DNA of 7,127 bases from a bacterium UBP1_UBA4783 (lineage in GTDB: Bacteria; Krumholzibacteriota; Krumholzibacteriia; Krumholzibacteriales; Krumholzibacteriaceae). Shown one piece after another: positions 1 through 6,720 of the stretch; the first letter of the stretch is position 1, and each line of letters begins with the position of its first letter. The stretch lies in contig DHHB01000039.1 of the NCBI GenBank assembly GCA_002403075.1, forward strand, positions 1-7,127. The letters run 5' to 3'. Under the pieces are notes generated by a model. The model made no database searches and had not been told where the DNA came from. It worked only from the letters and a program-made list of their open reading frames with translations. The translations under genes and the position numbers were made by a program.

Positions 1-1
1 C

Positions 2-1366
2 CTAGGCGACGTAGACCGTCTTCACGTTGACGAACTCCCGGATACCGAACGCCGAGAGCTCCCGGCCGTACCCGCTCTCCTTGATCCCTCCGAACGGGAG
101 CCGCGGATCGGATTTCACGAACGAGTTGACGAAGCACGAGCCGGCTTCGAGACGCTCCGCGGCGATCCGTTCGGCGCGGGCGGCGTCCCTCGAGAAGACC
201 GCCGCGCCGAGCCCGAAGCTCGTGTCGTTCGCGGCCGCGATCGCCTCCTCTTCGTCCCGCACGGCGACGACCGCCGCCACGGGGCCGAAGAGCTCCTCGT
301 CGAACGCGGGCATCCCCTTTTTTACGCCGGCGAGAACGGTGGCGGGATAGAACGCGCCGGGTCCCGGCGGGATCGCGCCCCCCGCGAGGAGCCGGGCGCC
401 CGCGGCGACGCTCGCCGCGACCTGACGGTGCAGGTCGTCGCGCAGATCGGTTCTCGCGAGCGGCCCCACGTCCGTCGATTCGTCGAGGGGATCGCCCGCC
501 CTGCGCGCGAGCATCCTCTCGAGGAGAAGCGCCGTGAACGACAAGGCGATCCGCTCCGGCACGATGAAACGCTTGGCGGCGATGCAGCTCTGACCGGAGT
601 TCACGAGCCTGCCCGCGGCGCAGATCTCCGCGGCGGCCGCGAGATCGGCGTCCTCGAGCACGACGTACGGATCGCTCCCGCCGAGCTCGAGAACCGTTTT
701 CTTGAGGAGGGCCCCCGCCCGCGCCGCGACGGCGCTTCCCGCGGGCGAGCTCCCCGTGAGCGTCACGGCCCGGACCGCCGGATGGGCGACGAGCGCGTCC
801 ACGCCGGCGCTTCCGACGAGCGCCGTCTTGAAGGCTCCCGCCGGAAAGCCGGCCGAGACGAAGACGTCCTCGATCTCGAGCGCGCATCCGCAGACGTTCG
901 AGGCGTGCTTGAGCACGCAGACGTTTCCCGCCATGAGGGCGGGAGCGGCGAATCGAAAAACCTGCCAGAAGGGGAAGTTCCACGGCATGACGCCGAGGAC
1001 GACGCCGAGCGGCCTGTAGGCGACGTAGCTTTTTCGCGCGTCGGTCGGCACGAGCTCGGGGGCGAGGAACGAGGCGGCGCGTTCGGCGTAGAAGTCGCAC
1101 GCGAGAGCGCACTTCTCGACCTCCGCCCTCCCCTGCCTCACCGGCTTCCCCATCTCGAGCGCCATGAGCCGGGCGTGCCCGGCCGCGCGCTCGCGGAGCA
1201 GCCCCGCGGCGCGCCTCATGAACGCCGCGCGTTCGTCGAACGCGGTCTCCTTCCAGACCGCGAAGGCGTCGCCGGCCGACGCGACGGCGGCGGCCGCCTC
1301 CCCGGGCGACGCTTCCGCGTAGTCGCGTATCGGCTCGCCGGTCGCCGGATTGATCGAGCGCAGCAT
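2..1366 (-). CDS. sad: NAD(P)-dependent succinate-semialdehyde dehydrogenase, Sad/YneI-like
   Basis: Complete 454-residue aldehyde dehydrogenase, predicted to oxidise succinate semialdehyde (or a similar short aldehyde) to the acid with NAD(P)+ in the cytoplasm, as in GABA or putrescine breakdown. Visible active-site residues are Asn130 in MPWNFP (oxyanion), Glu227 in LELGG (general base), Cys261 in SGQSC (nucleophile) and Glu358/Phe360 in EELFGPV (cofactor ribose contacts). Lys153 lies in LKHASN, close to the LKHAPN of E. coli Sad. LELGGSDP, the segment around GPLARTDLRD, and FGPVAAV also match that family, and E. coli Sad is of similar length (about 460). The start is ATG 4 bases after GGGAGG. 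The gene begins 10 bases after the rhomboid stop, so it is probably the last gene of the leftward operon. The family call is firm. The exact substrate is inferred, and other semialdehydes are possible. No GABA transaminase or other pathway partner is visible in the window. Confidence 0.9.
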   Translation of the reverse strand: MLRSINPATGEPIRDYAEASPGEAAAAVASAGDAFAVWKETAFDERAAFMRRAAGLLRERAAGHARLMALEMGKPVRQGRAEVEKCALACDFYAERAASFLAPELVPTDARKSYVAYRPLGVVLGVMPWNFPFWQVFRFAAPALMAGNVCVLKHASNVCGCALEIEDVFVSAGFPAGAFKTALVGSAGVDALVAHPAVRAVTLTGSSPAGSAVAARAGALLKKTVLELGGSDPYVVLEDADLAAAAEICAAGRLVNSGQSCIAAKRFIVPERIALSFTALLLERMLARRAGDPLDESTDVGPLARTDLRDDLHRQVAASVAAGARLLAGGAIPPGPGAFYPATVLAGVKKGMPAFDEELFGPVAAVVAVRDEEEAIAAANDTSFGLGAAVFSRDAARAERIAAERLEAGSCFVNSFVKSDPRLPFGGIKESGYGRELSAFGIREFVNVKTVYVA

Positions 1367-1370
1367 TCCG

Positions 1371-1376
1371 CCTCCC
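1371..1376 (-). promoter_or_regulatory. Ribosome binding site of the aldehyde dehydrogenase gene, abutting the rhomboid stop codon
   Basis: GGGAGG on the minus strand, 4 bases before the ATG of the aldehyde dehydrogenase and directly after the TGA of the rhomboid gene (1377-1379). A ribosome finishing the rhomboid gene would end on this site, so translational coupling is likely (inference). It also fixes the dehydrogenase start. Confidence 0.7.
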
Positions 1377-2042
1377 TCACCCGCTCGCGGCGCGCGGCCG
1401 CCGGTACAGATACACGAAGAGACCCGCAGAGAGCGCCATCACGACGGACCAGAGGATCGCGTTCTCCCGCACGATCCCCGGATAGAGCGCCGTCGTCGTC
1501 GCGAGCCCGATGATCGCTCCTCCGAGATGCGCGTCGTGGCCGATGTTGCCCCACCGCCGGCGCATGCCGAAAAAGGAGATGAAGATGAAGAGGACCGCGT
1601 ACAGGTAGGAGGGGATCGGAATGGGAACGGGGAACACCATCACGCTCCCTCCCGGGAAGAGAAATATCGCCGCGTAGACGACGCCGCAGACGCCCCCCGA
1701 GGCGCCGAGCGCGAGGTAGCTCTCGTTGCGGTGGAGCCAGAGCGACAGAAGGTTGCCCCCGAGGATCGCCGAGAAGTAAATCGCGCAGAGCGGCGCCGCG
1801 CCGTACTCCGCCTCGAGCGGCCCCCCGAACGAGTAGAGACTGAACATGTTGACGAAAAGATGACCGAGATTCGCGTGCAGGAATCCGCTCGACACGAGGC
1901 GGACGTACTCCCGCCGCCGGAGTATGCGGCGAGGATCGAAGATGAAACGGTCGAGCACCGCCGCGGAGCCGAACCCCGCGAGCGAGACGAGAGCGGTGAG
2001 AACGACGATGCCGATCGTCACGGGGGCGGAGTATTCGCTCAT
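1377..2042 (-). CDS. Rhomboid family intramembrane serine protease
   Basis: A 221-residue polytopic membrane protein predicted to cleave transmembrane substrates within the inner membrane. Residues 8-30, 54-75, 82-103, 109-129, 145-160, 167-188 and 194-213 look like membrane segments, giving a six-helix core plus one C-terminal helix. The core signatures are present: HxxxN (His61, Asn65) in the second segment, GASG with the catalytic Ser115 in the fourth, and AHLGG with the catalytic His172 in the sixth. This is a Ser-His dyad, so the enzyme is expected to be active. The loop before the second helix reads YVR (46-48) where GlpG has WR. The start is ATG with AGGAG 7 bases upstream. The gene lies 39 bases after the phosphatase and 10 before the aldehyde dehydrogenase. 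The substrate is unknown. It does not look like a dedicated rhombosortase, because no GlyGly-CTERM protein is encoded in the window. Confidence 0.92.
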   Translation of the reverse strand: MSEYSAPVTIGIVVLTALVSLAGFGSAAVLDRFIFDPRRILRRREYVRLVSSGFLHANLGHLFVNMFSLYSFGGPLEAEYGAAPLCAIYFSAILGGNLLSLWLHRNESYLALGASGGVCGVVYAAIFLFPGGSVMVFPVPIPIPSYLYAVLFIFISFFGMRRRWGNIGHDAHLGGAIIGLATTTALYPGIVRENAILWSVVMALSAGLFVYLYRRPRAASG

Positions 2043-2081
2043 ACGCCGTCTCCTGAACGCCGGGCGACGCCCCGCGCGGGA

Positions 2082-3731
2082 TCACCGCGCGATCGTGATC
2101 TTCCCGCCGCGCGACTCGAACCCCGACGCCAGCAGGTAAAAATAGACTCCCGAGGGAAACGCCCGCGCGTCGAGCGGAAGCGAGTGGGCGCCACCCGCCA
2201 GACTGCCGCGGAAGACCGTGTCGATCCTGCGGCCGAGGACGTCGTAGAGACCGATCTCGACCGCGCGAGGCTCGGGCAGATCGAAAAAGATCGTCGAACG
2301 GCCGCCCGAGGGGTTCGGAAAGACGCGCGGCGGCGCGCCGAGGGACGAGCGCCCCGGGAAAACGCCGGCCGTGCTCGAAACCTCGATCGTGACGGCCGAC
2401 GAAGAAGCCGCGCCGTCCGCGCCGACGGCGCGCGCCGTGATGCGGTGGACGCCGATCGGCGCGCCGCTCCACACGTGCTCGTACGGGCTCGCGGCGTCCG
2501 TCCCGGCGAGCTCGCCGTTCACGAAGAACTCGACGCGCTCGACGCCCGGGGCCTCCGCTTCGATCGGAATTTCCGACGGATACGGGAAGGTCGTTCCCGG
2601 GGCCGGAAGGACGACGGCCACGGCCGGCAGACCCCCCGGCGGCGCGAGAGCGAGATCCTGACCGGCGTCGAACAGGGAGCCGGGGACGGGGCCGAGGCCG
2701 AGGATATCGAGCGCGACGTTCGCCGCTTCGGCGTTCCTCACGGGCTGCGGGATCGCGTCGTGGCCGGGTCTGCCGGATCCCGGATCGAGGCGGCTCGCCG
2801 GATTGAGCTCGTAAAGATCCGCCCCCGCGGCGACGCCGGGCCCCCAGACGTAGAGCGGTATCGTGTAGTTCGACGGGTCGGTCGCGGCGCCGTGCCCGGT
2901 ATTCACGCCGCCGTGGTCCGACGCGACGACGATCCACGTGCGCCCGGCGAGCGCGGGATCCGATTCGACGAGGTCGAAGATCCGCCCGAGCCGGCGGTCG
3001 ACCTCCATGAGCGATTCGAAATACCGGATGCTCTCCCATCCGTCGTCGTGACCGACGCCGTCCGGGTCGGCGAAATGGAGGAACGCGTAGTGCGGGCGGC
3101 GCGCCTCCATATCGCCGAGAAACGCGGCGAGAAGCGCGGCGTCGTTCTCGTCGTAGCGGTACACGTCTATCTTGTCCCGGCCGTCGTCGGGGCCGACGAG
3201 GTCGGGCGCGCCGTTCTCGGCGTTCCAGCTTCGGTCGAAGATGCTGAACTTGGCCTTGCCCGCGAAGCACGAGGTGCGGAGCCCGTTGTCGTGGGCGACG
3301 TCGAATGCGCCGGCGACGTAGAAGCCGCGGACCTCCTCGATCGTCCTCGGATCGTCCGAGTTGAAGGAAACGCCGTGGCCGGAGGGCCCGAGAACGGGGC
3401 GCGCGGTGAGCTCGCACGCGTGGTTCGGGAGCGTCACCGTGTAATCGTAGTCGGTGCGGGCGTTCTCGGTGAACGCGCCCTCGATCCGCAGCCGCCGGAA
3501 GTTCGGCGCGGCCGCGCCGAGGCGCGGCGCGGCGTCGGCCCGAAGGCCGTCAACGCTCACGTGGATGACGTGCCGCGTCGTATCGAGGGCGGCGGGCGCC
3601 GCCGCCGGCATCGCGCCGGAACGCGCCGCCTGAGATCCGGCGAGCGCCACCGTGCATGCGAGAGCCGCCGTTCGGAGAGCGCCGCGGACGGCCCGCGCGG
3701 CCGCCCGCGGCGAGAAAACCGCTGTATTCAT
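2082..3731 (-). CDS. Exported type I phosphodiesterase/nucleotide pyrophosphatase-like hydrolase with Ig-like domain and C-terminal sorting module
   Basis: A 549-residue exported metal-dependent hydrolase of the alkaline phosphatase superfamily, expected to cleave phosphomono- or diesters outside the inner membrane. Residues 1-40 form a signal peptide: Arg-rich start, hydrophobic stretch 21-36, possible cleavage near Ala36-Ala40. Residues about 53-360 form the catalytic domain: Asp61 in SVDGLRAD, probable nucleophile Thr100 in TLPNH, Asp224 and His228 in DGVGH, and Asp272-His273 in SDHGG. The third metal-binding histidine is probably His280 (GHG), less likely His324. Residues about 371-452 form a bacterial Ig-like domain (VEFFVNGE, then SPYEHVW). 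Residues about 469-549 form a Por-tail/FlgD-Ig-like sorting module (FPNPSGG, LYDVLGRRI, PSGVYFYLL). The start is ATG 4 bases after AAGGGAG. The gene is second in the leftward operon, 30 bases after the DUF2914 gene. The superfamily and export are clear; the substrate is not. Confidence 0.9.
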   Translation of the reverse strand: MNTAVFSPRAAARAVRGALRTAALACTVALAGSQAARSGAMPAAAPAALDTTRHVIHVSVDGLRADAAPRLGAAAPNFRRLRIEGAFTENARTDYDYTVTLPNHACELTARPVLGPSGHGVSFNSDDPRTIEEVRGFYVAGAFDVAHDNGLRTSCFAGKAKFSIFDRSWNAENGAPDLVGPDDGRDKIDVYRYDENDAALLAAFLGDMEARRPHYAFLHFADPDGVGHDDGWESIRYFESLMEVDRRLGRIFDLVESDPALAGRTWIVVASDHGGVNTGHGAATDPSNYTIPLYVWGPGVAAGADLYELNPASRLDPGSGRPGHDAIPQPVRNAEAANVALDILGLGPVPGSLFDAGQDLALAPPGGLPAVAVVLPAPGTTFPYPSEIPIEAEAPGVERVEFFVNGELAGTDAASPYEHVWSGAPIGVHRITARAVGADGAASSSAVTIEVSSTAGVFPGRSSLGAPPRVFPNPSGGRSTIFFDLPEPRAVEIGLYDVLGRRIDTVFRGSLAGGAHSLPLDARAFPSGVYFYLLASGFESRGGKITIAR

Positions 3732-3761
3732 CCCGCTCCCTTTCCCGGCGGCCGCGCGCCG

Positions 3762-4157
3762 CTACGGCCGGACGACGAACGTACCGCTCTTCAACACGTC
3801 CCCGGCGGCCGACAGGACGTCGACCCTCCAAACCCCCTGCCACTCGGGGAGAATTCTCTTCGAGCTCCACGTCCGCCACGGCGAGCCGTTCACGGCGAGC
3901 TCGACGCGCGCCATCTCCCGGTCGCCGAAGTACCAGACATGGACGACGGACGTCCCCGCGGCGCCGCTCGTCTTGACGTAGCACAACACGTTTTCCACCG
4001 TCGACGCGAACGCGGTGTCGACACCGGCGGGTGCGCGATCCTGCACCGCCGTGCAGAAGCTCATCTCGTCGACCGACGGAGTTGCTCCCTCCTCGGCGAG
4101 CGCGGCGAACGCGGGAAGCGCGCACGCCGCGACGAGCACGATCACCCTGCGAATCAT
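3762..4157 (-). CDS. Exported DUF2914 domain protein
   Basis: A small 131-residue exported protein of unknown function. Residues 1-21 look like a signal peptide (MIRR start, hydrophobic core, ALA before EEG). The mature part of about 110 residues matches the DUF2914 pattern: a strand with VVHVWYFG (71-78), the WRTWSSK motif (94-100), GVWRVDV (108-114) and a final FVV strand, suggesting a compact beta-sandwich. Two cysteines, 35 and 59, could form a disulfide. VAAC (9-12) resembles a lipobox, but the hydrophobic run continues well past Cys12, so a cleaved secretory signal seems more likely than a lipoprotein. The start is ATG, 6 bases after a strong GAGGAGG. It is the first gene of the leftward operon and follows a leader of about 115 bases. 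The family is recognised from its motifs; no role can be assigned. Confidence 0.82.
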   Translation of the reverse strand: MIRRVIVLVAACALPAFAALAEEGATPSVDEMSFCTAVQDRAPAGVDTAFASTVENVLCYVKTSGAAGTSVVHVWYFGDREMARVELAVNGSPWRTWSSKRILPEWQGVWRVDVLSAAGDVLKSGTFVVRP

Positions 4158-4163
4158 GGCCGA

Positions 4164-4170
4164 CCTCCTC
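4164..4170 (-). promoter_or_regulatory. Ribosome binding site of the DUF2914 gene
   Basis: GAGGAGG on the minus strand, 6 bases before the ATG at 4157-4155. It is the strongest Shine-Dalgarno match in the window, and it supports the chosen start for the first gene of the leftward operon. Confidence 0.75.
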
Positions 4171-4240
4171 TTCGAAGGGATCGATCAGCGGTCCATCCGC
4201 GCGGGACCTCCGGAGGCCGCGCCCCCGAAGACGCCGCGCC

Positions 4241-4259
4241 GCGAATCCGGCGCGAATCC
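4241..4259. repeat. Short direct repeat GCGAATCC x2, possible operator half-sites
   Basis: GCGAATCC occurs at 4241-4248 and again at 4252-4259, with starts 11 bases apart, about one helical turn, so both copies face the same side of the DNA. The second copy ends just before the weak -35 candidate of the rightward gene. The position suits a regulator site, but 8-base repeats in GC-rich DNA can arise by chance. Confidence 0.3.
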
Positions 4260-4260
4260 T

Positions 4261-4290
4261 CTGTCCAGCGCACGGGGAAGATTGTATACT
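4261..4290 (+). promoter_or_regulatory. Candidate sigma70-type promoter for the propeller gene
   Basis: TATACT at 4285-4290 differs from the consensus -10 TATAAT at one position and lies in the only AT-rich patch of the intergenic region. A poor -35 match, CTGTCC at 4261-4266 (3 of 6), lies 18 bases upstream. Transcription would begin near 4297, giving a leader of about 48 bases before the ATG at 4345. The weak -35 suggests help from an activator or an alternative sigma factor (inference). Confidence 0.5.
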
Positions 4291-4309
4291 GAAGACCCTC
4301 GAAACTCCA
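4281..4309 (-). promoter_or_regulatory. Candidate promoter for the leftward operon, overlapping the rightward promoter
   Basis: On the minus strand TACAAT (plus coordinates 4281-4286) matches the -10 consensus at five of six positions. TGGAGT (4304-4309) is a weak -35 with a 17-base spacer. Transcription would begin near 4274, leaving a leader of about 117 bases before the DUF2914 gene. The two -10 elements share bases 4285-4286 and sit on the GTATAC palindrome at 4284-4289. Confidence 0.4.
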
Positions 4310-4330
4310 GAACGTTCGACGCAACCCCGA

Positions 4331-4336
4331 AAGGAG
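4331..4336 (+). promoter_or_regulatory. Ribosome binding site of the propeller gene, fixing its start
   Basis: AAGGAG, 8 bases before the ATG at 4345. The reading frame stays open further upstream, to 4015, but that extension runs through the divergent promoter and into the DUF2914 gene on the other strand. This site, together with the signal peptide beginning at 4345, decides the start. Confidence 0.8.
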
Positions 4337-4344
4337 TCCCGGCG

Positions 4345-6705
4345 ATGAGAAAAACGCTCGCGATCGCGCTCGCGGCGGCGCTCGTTCTCGCCGCGGCGCC
4401 CGGTCGGCCGCGCGCCGCGTCGAAGGGAAAACCGGACGTCTCCGTCACCACGGTCGATCTGCTCGCCGGAGCGGGGCTCTCGGCGAACGGAATCGGGCCG
4501 CAGCTTCTCGCGATGGACGAGTTCCGCAACCGGCTCGTCGTCGCGAACACGGCGAGCTCGTGCGTATCCGTCGTCGATTGCGGGGACCGTTCGGTGAACA
4601 ACGTGCCCGTCGGGGCGCGCTCGCTGCAGCATCTCAAATCCGAGGCGCTCGCGATCCGCGCGAAGACGGGAGAGGTCTATCTCGTCGGCGCGAGGTGCTT
4701 CTCGATCGTCCGTCCGGACGAGAGATCCGCGAAAACGATCCCGACGCCGGCGCAGTTCGAGTCGATCGCGGTCGACGAGGAGACGGGGAACGCGTTCCTC
4801 GCGGGACGCGAGAGCGCGGAGCTCGGCTTCTACTCGGCCAAGGCGGGAACGTTCCGGCTCGTGCCGTGGCTCGAAACGCGCGAGGATCTCCAGAACCTCA
4901 ACGCCACCCCTCCCCCTCCGATCCGCAAGGTGATCGCCGCGGCGGAGCTCGGATGGATCGTCGCGGTCGACGGCTACACCTCGTCCTTCTTTCTCTTCGA
5001 GGGACGCGGCGCGAAGCTCGTGAACTCCCGGTCGACGAAGCTCGCGAGCGGAGGGCGCTGGCATCTGGCCGGGTACGACGGAGCCTCCCACAGCCTCTAC
5101 CTCGTCGTCGAAACGGGCGGACGCCGCGTAATCGAGGCGGCGAGGATCGACGTCGTGAGCGGCGAGACGGTCGTCGCCCCGCTCCCCGGATACACCGAGG
5201 GGGTCGGCATCCGGTACAACCGGGCGCGGAACGAGGTGTACATACCCTACGACAACCACGCGTCGGTGCACGTCGTCGATTTCGGCGCCGGAGGCGAGGT
5301 GTCCGAGATCGCGATCCCCGCCTACGGAAACGACGCGAGCGCGGTCGACGAGCGCAACGGCGTCCTCTACGTCGGAAGCTGGGCCCACGGCGAGGTGGAT
5401 GTCGTCGATCTCGCGTCGCGGAAGCTCGTCCGGCGTATCGAGAACCTCGGCATCGTTCCGCACCAGTTCGCGATGGTCTTCAATCCCAACGACGGCCTTC
5501 TCTACTACCCGAAGGGCGCGACGGCCGTGAACGGGACCTTCGGCGCCGCGGTGACGGCGCTCGATCCGGCGACGGGAGAGACGGGCAAGATCCGCACGGG
5601 CTGGGCGCCGGTCGATCTCGTCGAGGTGCCGTCCCGCGGGAGCTTTCTCGTGTTCGACAACGAGGACGAGCTCGCCGAGGTGCGCCCGGACGGACGATAC
5701 GAGCGGCGGCGGCTTCCGGTCGATTACCCCGTCGAGGCGATCCTCAACGCGCAGGGGAACGTCTACCTTTCGTACGGCCCGCATCAGTCGTACTGGCCCG
5801 TCGTCTACATCTGGGGCGCGAGGAACGGGATTCTGCGGATCGACGCCGCGGATCTCGGCTTCTACGACCGGCGCATCCCCCGGCAAGCGCACCGGATGGC
5901 GTTCGACGCGTCGGGGACGCTCTACTTCACGCAGAACAACTGGGGCGCCGAGCAGCAGTTCATCGGCACGCTGCAGGACGACGTGCGCCTCTTCGATATC
6001 GGGCGGAGGATCGCGCTCCCCGATACGGTCGAACGCGAGATAACGCAGCGCCTCCTCGAGTACGACGCCGCCGCGGACCGCCTCTATCTCGTCCGTCTGC
6101 CCGAAAGGGACGATGAGGCGAGCGTCCTGCAGATCGTCGATCCCGCCGCGAAGACGGCCGTTCACCGGACGACCGTCGGACGCACGGCCGCCGATCTCGT
6201 TTTCGACGACGAGAGTATCTACGTCGCCAATTTCGATTCGCGGAGCGTTTCGGTCATCGACAAGGGAACCTTCGCTTCGACGGAGATCCCGGCTGGGGAG
6301 GGGCCTCTCGCGCTCTGCCGCTTCGGAGGCTCGGTCTGGGTCGCGAATCACGAGTCGAACGGCATTCAGGAAGCGCGGGCGGGCGCGAAGGAGCGGCGTC
6401 TGCCCTATCCCGGGCGGCCCGACAACCTGTTCGCGTGGAACGGACGGCTCGTCGTGACGTCGCACGACGCGGGAGCGCTCCACGTGTCGGCGTTCGATCC
6501 CGCGACGGGGAAGTTCACGCTGCTGCACCGCGCCGAATTCCCTTACGGAGACACGGGCTTCGCTTCGAAAAACGTCTCGTTCTACGTCCCGGGACAGTTC
6601 GCGGACGCGGTCTTCTCGATCACGAAGGCCAAGACGGCCGCCGACGGAAGGCTGTGGATAGCCGACTTCCTCTCGGGGAGGATCTTCATCCTCGAGGCGA
6701 GGTGA
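4345..6705 (+). CDS. Exported tandem beta-propeller repeat protein, function unknown
   Basis: A 786-residue protein with an N-terminal signal peptide (MRKT, hydrophobic stretch 5-18, cleavage near Ala18 or Ala24). The rest consists of repeating units of about 40-48 residues of YVTN/NHL type: a strand, an Asp-rich turn, then patterns such as LVVANTASSCVSVVD (64-78), LYVGSWAHGEVDVVD (341-355), IYVANFDSRSVSVID (625-639), VWVANHES (664-671) and LWIADFLSG (770-778). I count about 16 blade-like units between residues 52 and 784, enough for two propellers of seven or eight blades. There is no evident catalytic motif, heme CxxCH, transmembrane anchor or C-terminal sorting module, so a periplasmic binding or scaffold role is likely (inference). 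Cys73 and Cys79 may form a disulfide. It is divergent from the DUF2914-led operon, with which it probably shares a promoter region, and convergent with the gene at the right edge. Confidence 0.85.
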   Translation: MRKTLAIALAAALVLAAAPGRPRAASKGKPDVSVTTVDLLAGAGLSANGIGPQLLAMDEFRNRLVVANTASSCVSVVDCGDRSVNNVPVGARSLQHLKSEALAIRAKTGEVYLVGARCFSIVRPDERSAKTIPTPAQFESIAVDEETGNAFLAGRESAELGFYSAKAGTFRLVPWLETREDLQNLNATPPPPIRKVIAAAELGWIVAVDGYTSSFFLFEGRGAKLVNSRSTKLASGGRWHLAGYDGASHSLYLVVETGGRRVIEAARIDVVSGETVVAPLPGYTEGVGIRYNRARNEVYIPYDNHASVHVVDFGAGGEVSEIAIPAYGNDASAVDERNGVLYVGSWAHGEVDVVDLASRKLVRRIENLGIVPHQFAMVFNPNDGLLYYPKGATAVNGTFGAAVTALDPATGETGKIRTGWAPVDLVEVPSRGSFLVFDNEDELAEVRPDGRYERRRLPVDYPVEAILNAQGNVYLSYGPHQSYWPVVYIWGARNGILRIDAADLGFYDRRIPRQAHRMAFDASGTLYFTQNNWGAEQQFIGTLQDDVRLFDIGRRIALPDTVEREITQRLLEYDAAADRLYLVRLPERDDEASVLQIVDPAAKTAVHRTTVGRTAADLVFDDESIYVANFDSRSVSVIDKGTFASTEIPAGEGPLALCRFGGSVWVANHESNGIQEARAGAKERRLPYPGRPDNLFAWNGRLVVTSHDAGALHVSAFDPATGKFTLLHRAEFPYGDTGFASKNVSFYVPGQFADAVFSITKAKTAADGRLWIADFLSGRIFILEAR

Positions 6706-6720
6706 CGGCGCGGGGTCCGG

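Noticed and set aside
2062..2072. Inverted repeat GGGCGACGCCC in the gap between the phosphatase and rhomboid genes, as a terminator or attenuator.
   Set aside because: The stem is only four base pairs with a three-base loop and no T-run, which is expected by chance in GC-rich DNA.
1216..3417. A 733-codon open frame on the minus strand, in another frame of the phosphatase and rhomboid region.
   Set aside because: The translation is extremely Arg-rich without motifs, while the overlapping frames on the same strand encode recognised families with complete active sites.
3762..4157. DUF2914 protein as a lipoprotein via VAAC at residues 9-12.
   Set aside because: The hydrophobic segment before Cys12 is very short and the hydrophobic run continues to residue 21, where an AxA-like cleavage site is found. 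This fits an ordinary signal peptide better.
4207..4216. Perfect 10-base palindrome CCTCCGGAGG in the divergent region, as an operator.
   Set aside because: The palindrome does not extend beyond 10 bases, has no second copy, and lies far from the -10 elements. It is too short to support a site call.
1350..4292. A 980-codon open frame on the plus strand, antisense to the rhomboid, phosphatase and DUF2914 genes.
   Set aside because: It is a by-product of GC-rich codon bias. The translation is Arg/Glu/Asp-rich with no recognisable domain, and it lies opposite three well-supported genes.
4015..4344. Extension of the propeller gene upstream to an ATG at 4015.
   Set aside because: It would overlap the DUF2914 gene and the promoter region, lacks a ribosome site and would bury the signal peptide. 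The ATG at 4345 has AAGGAG 8 bases upstream.
3550..6528. A 992-codon open frame on the minus strand, antisense to the propeller gene.
   Set aside because: Same compositional shadow: Arg-rich low-complexity translation that crosses the divergent promoter and overlaps both the propeller and DUF2914 genes.
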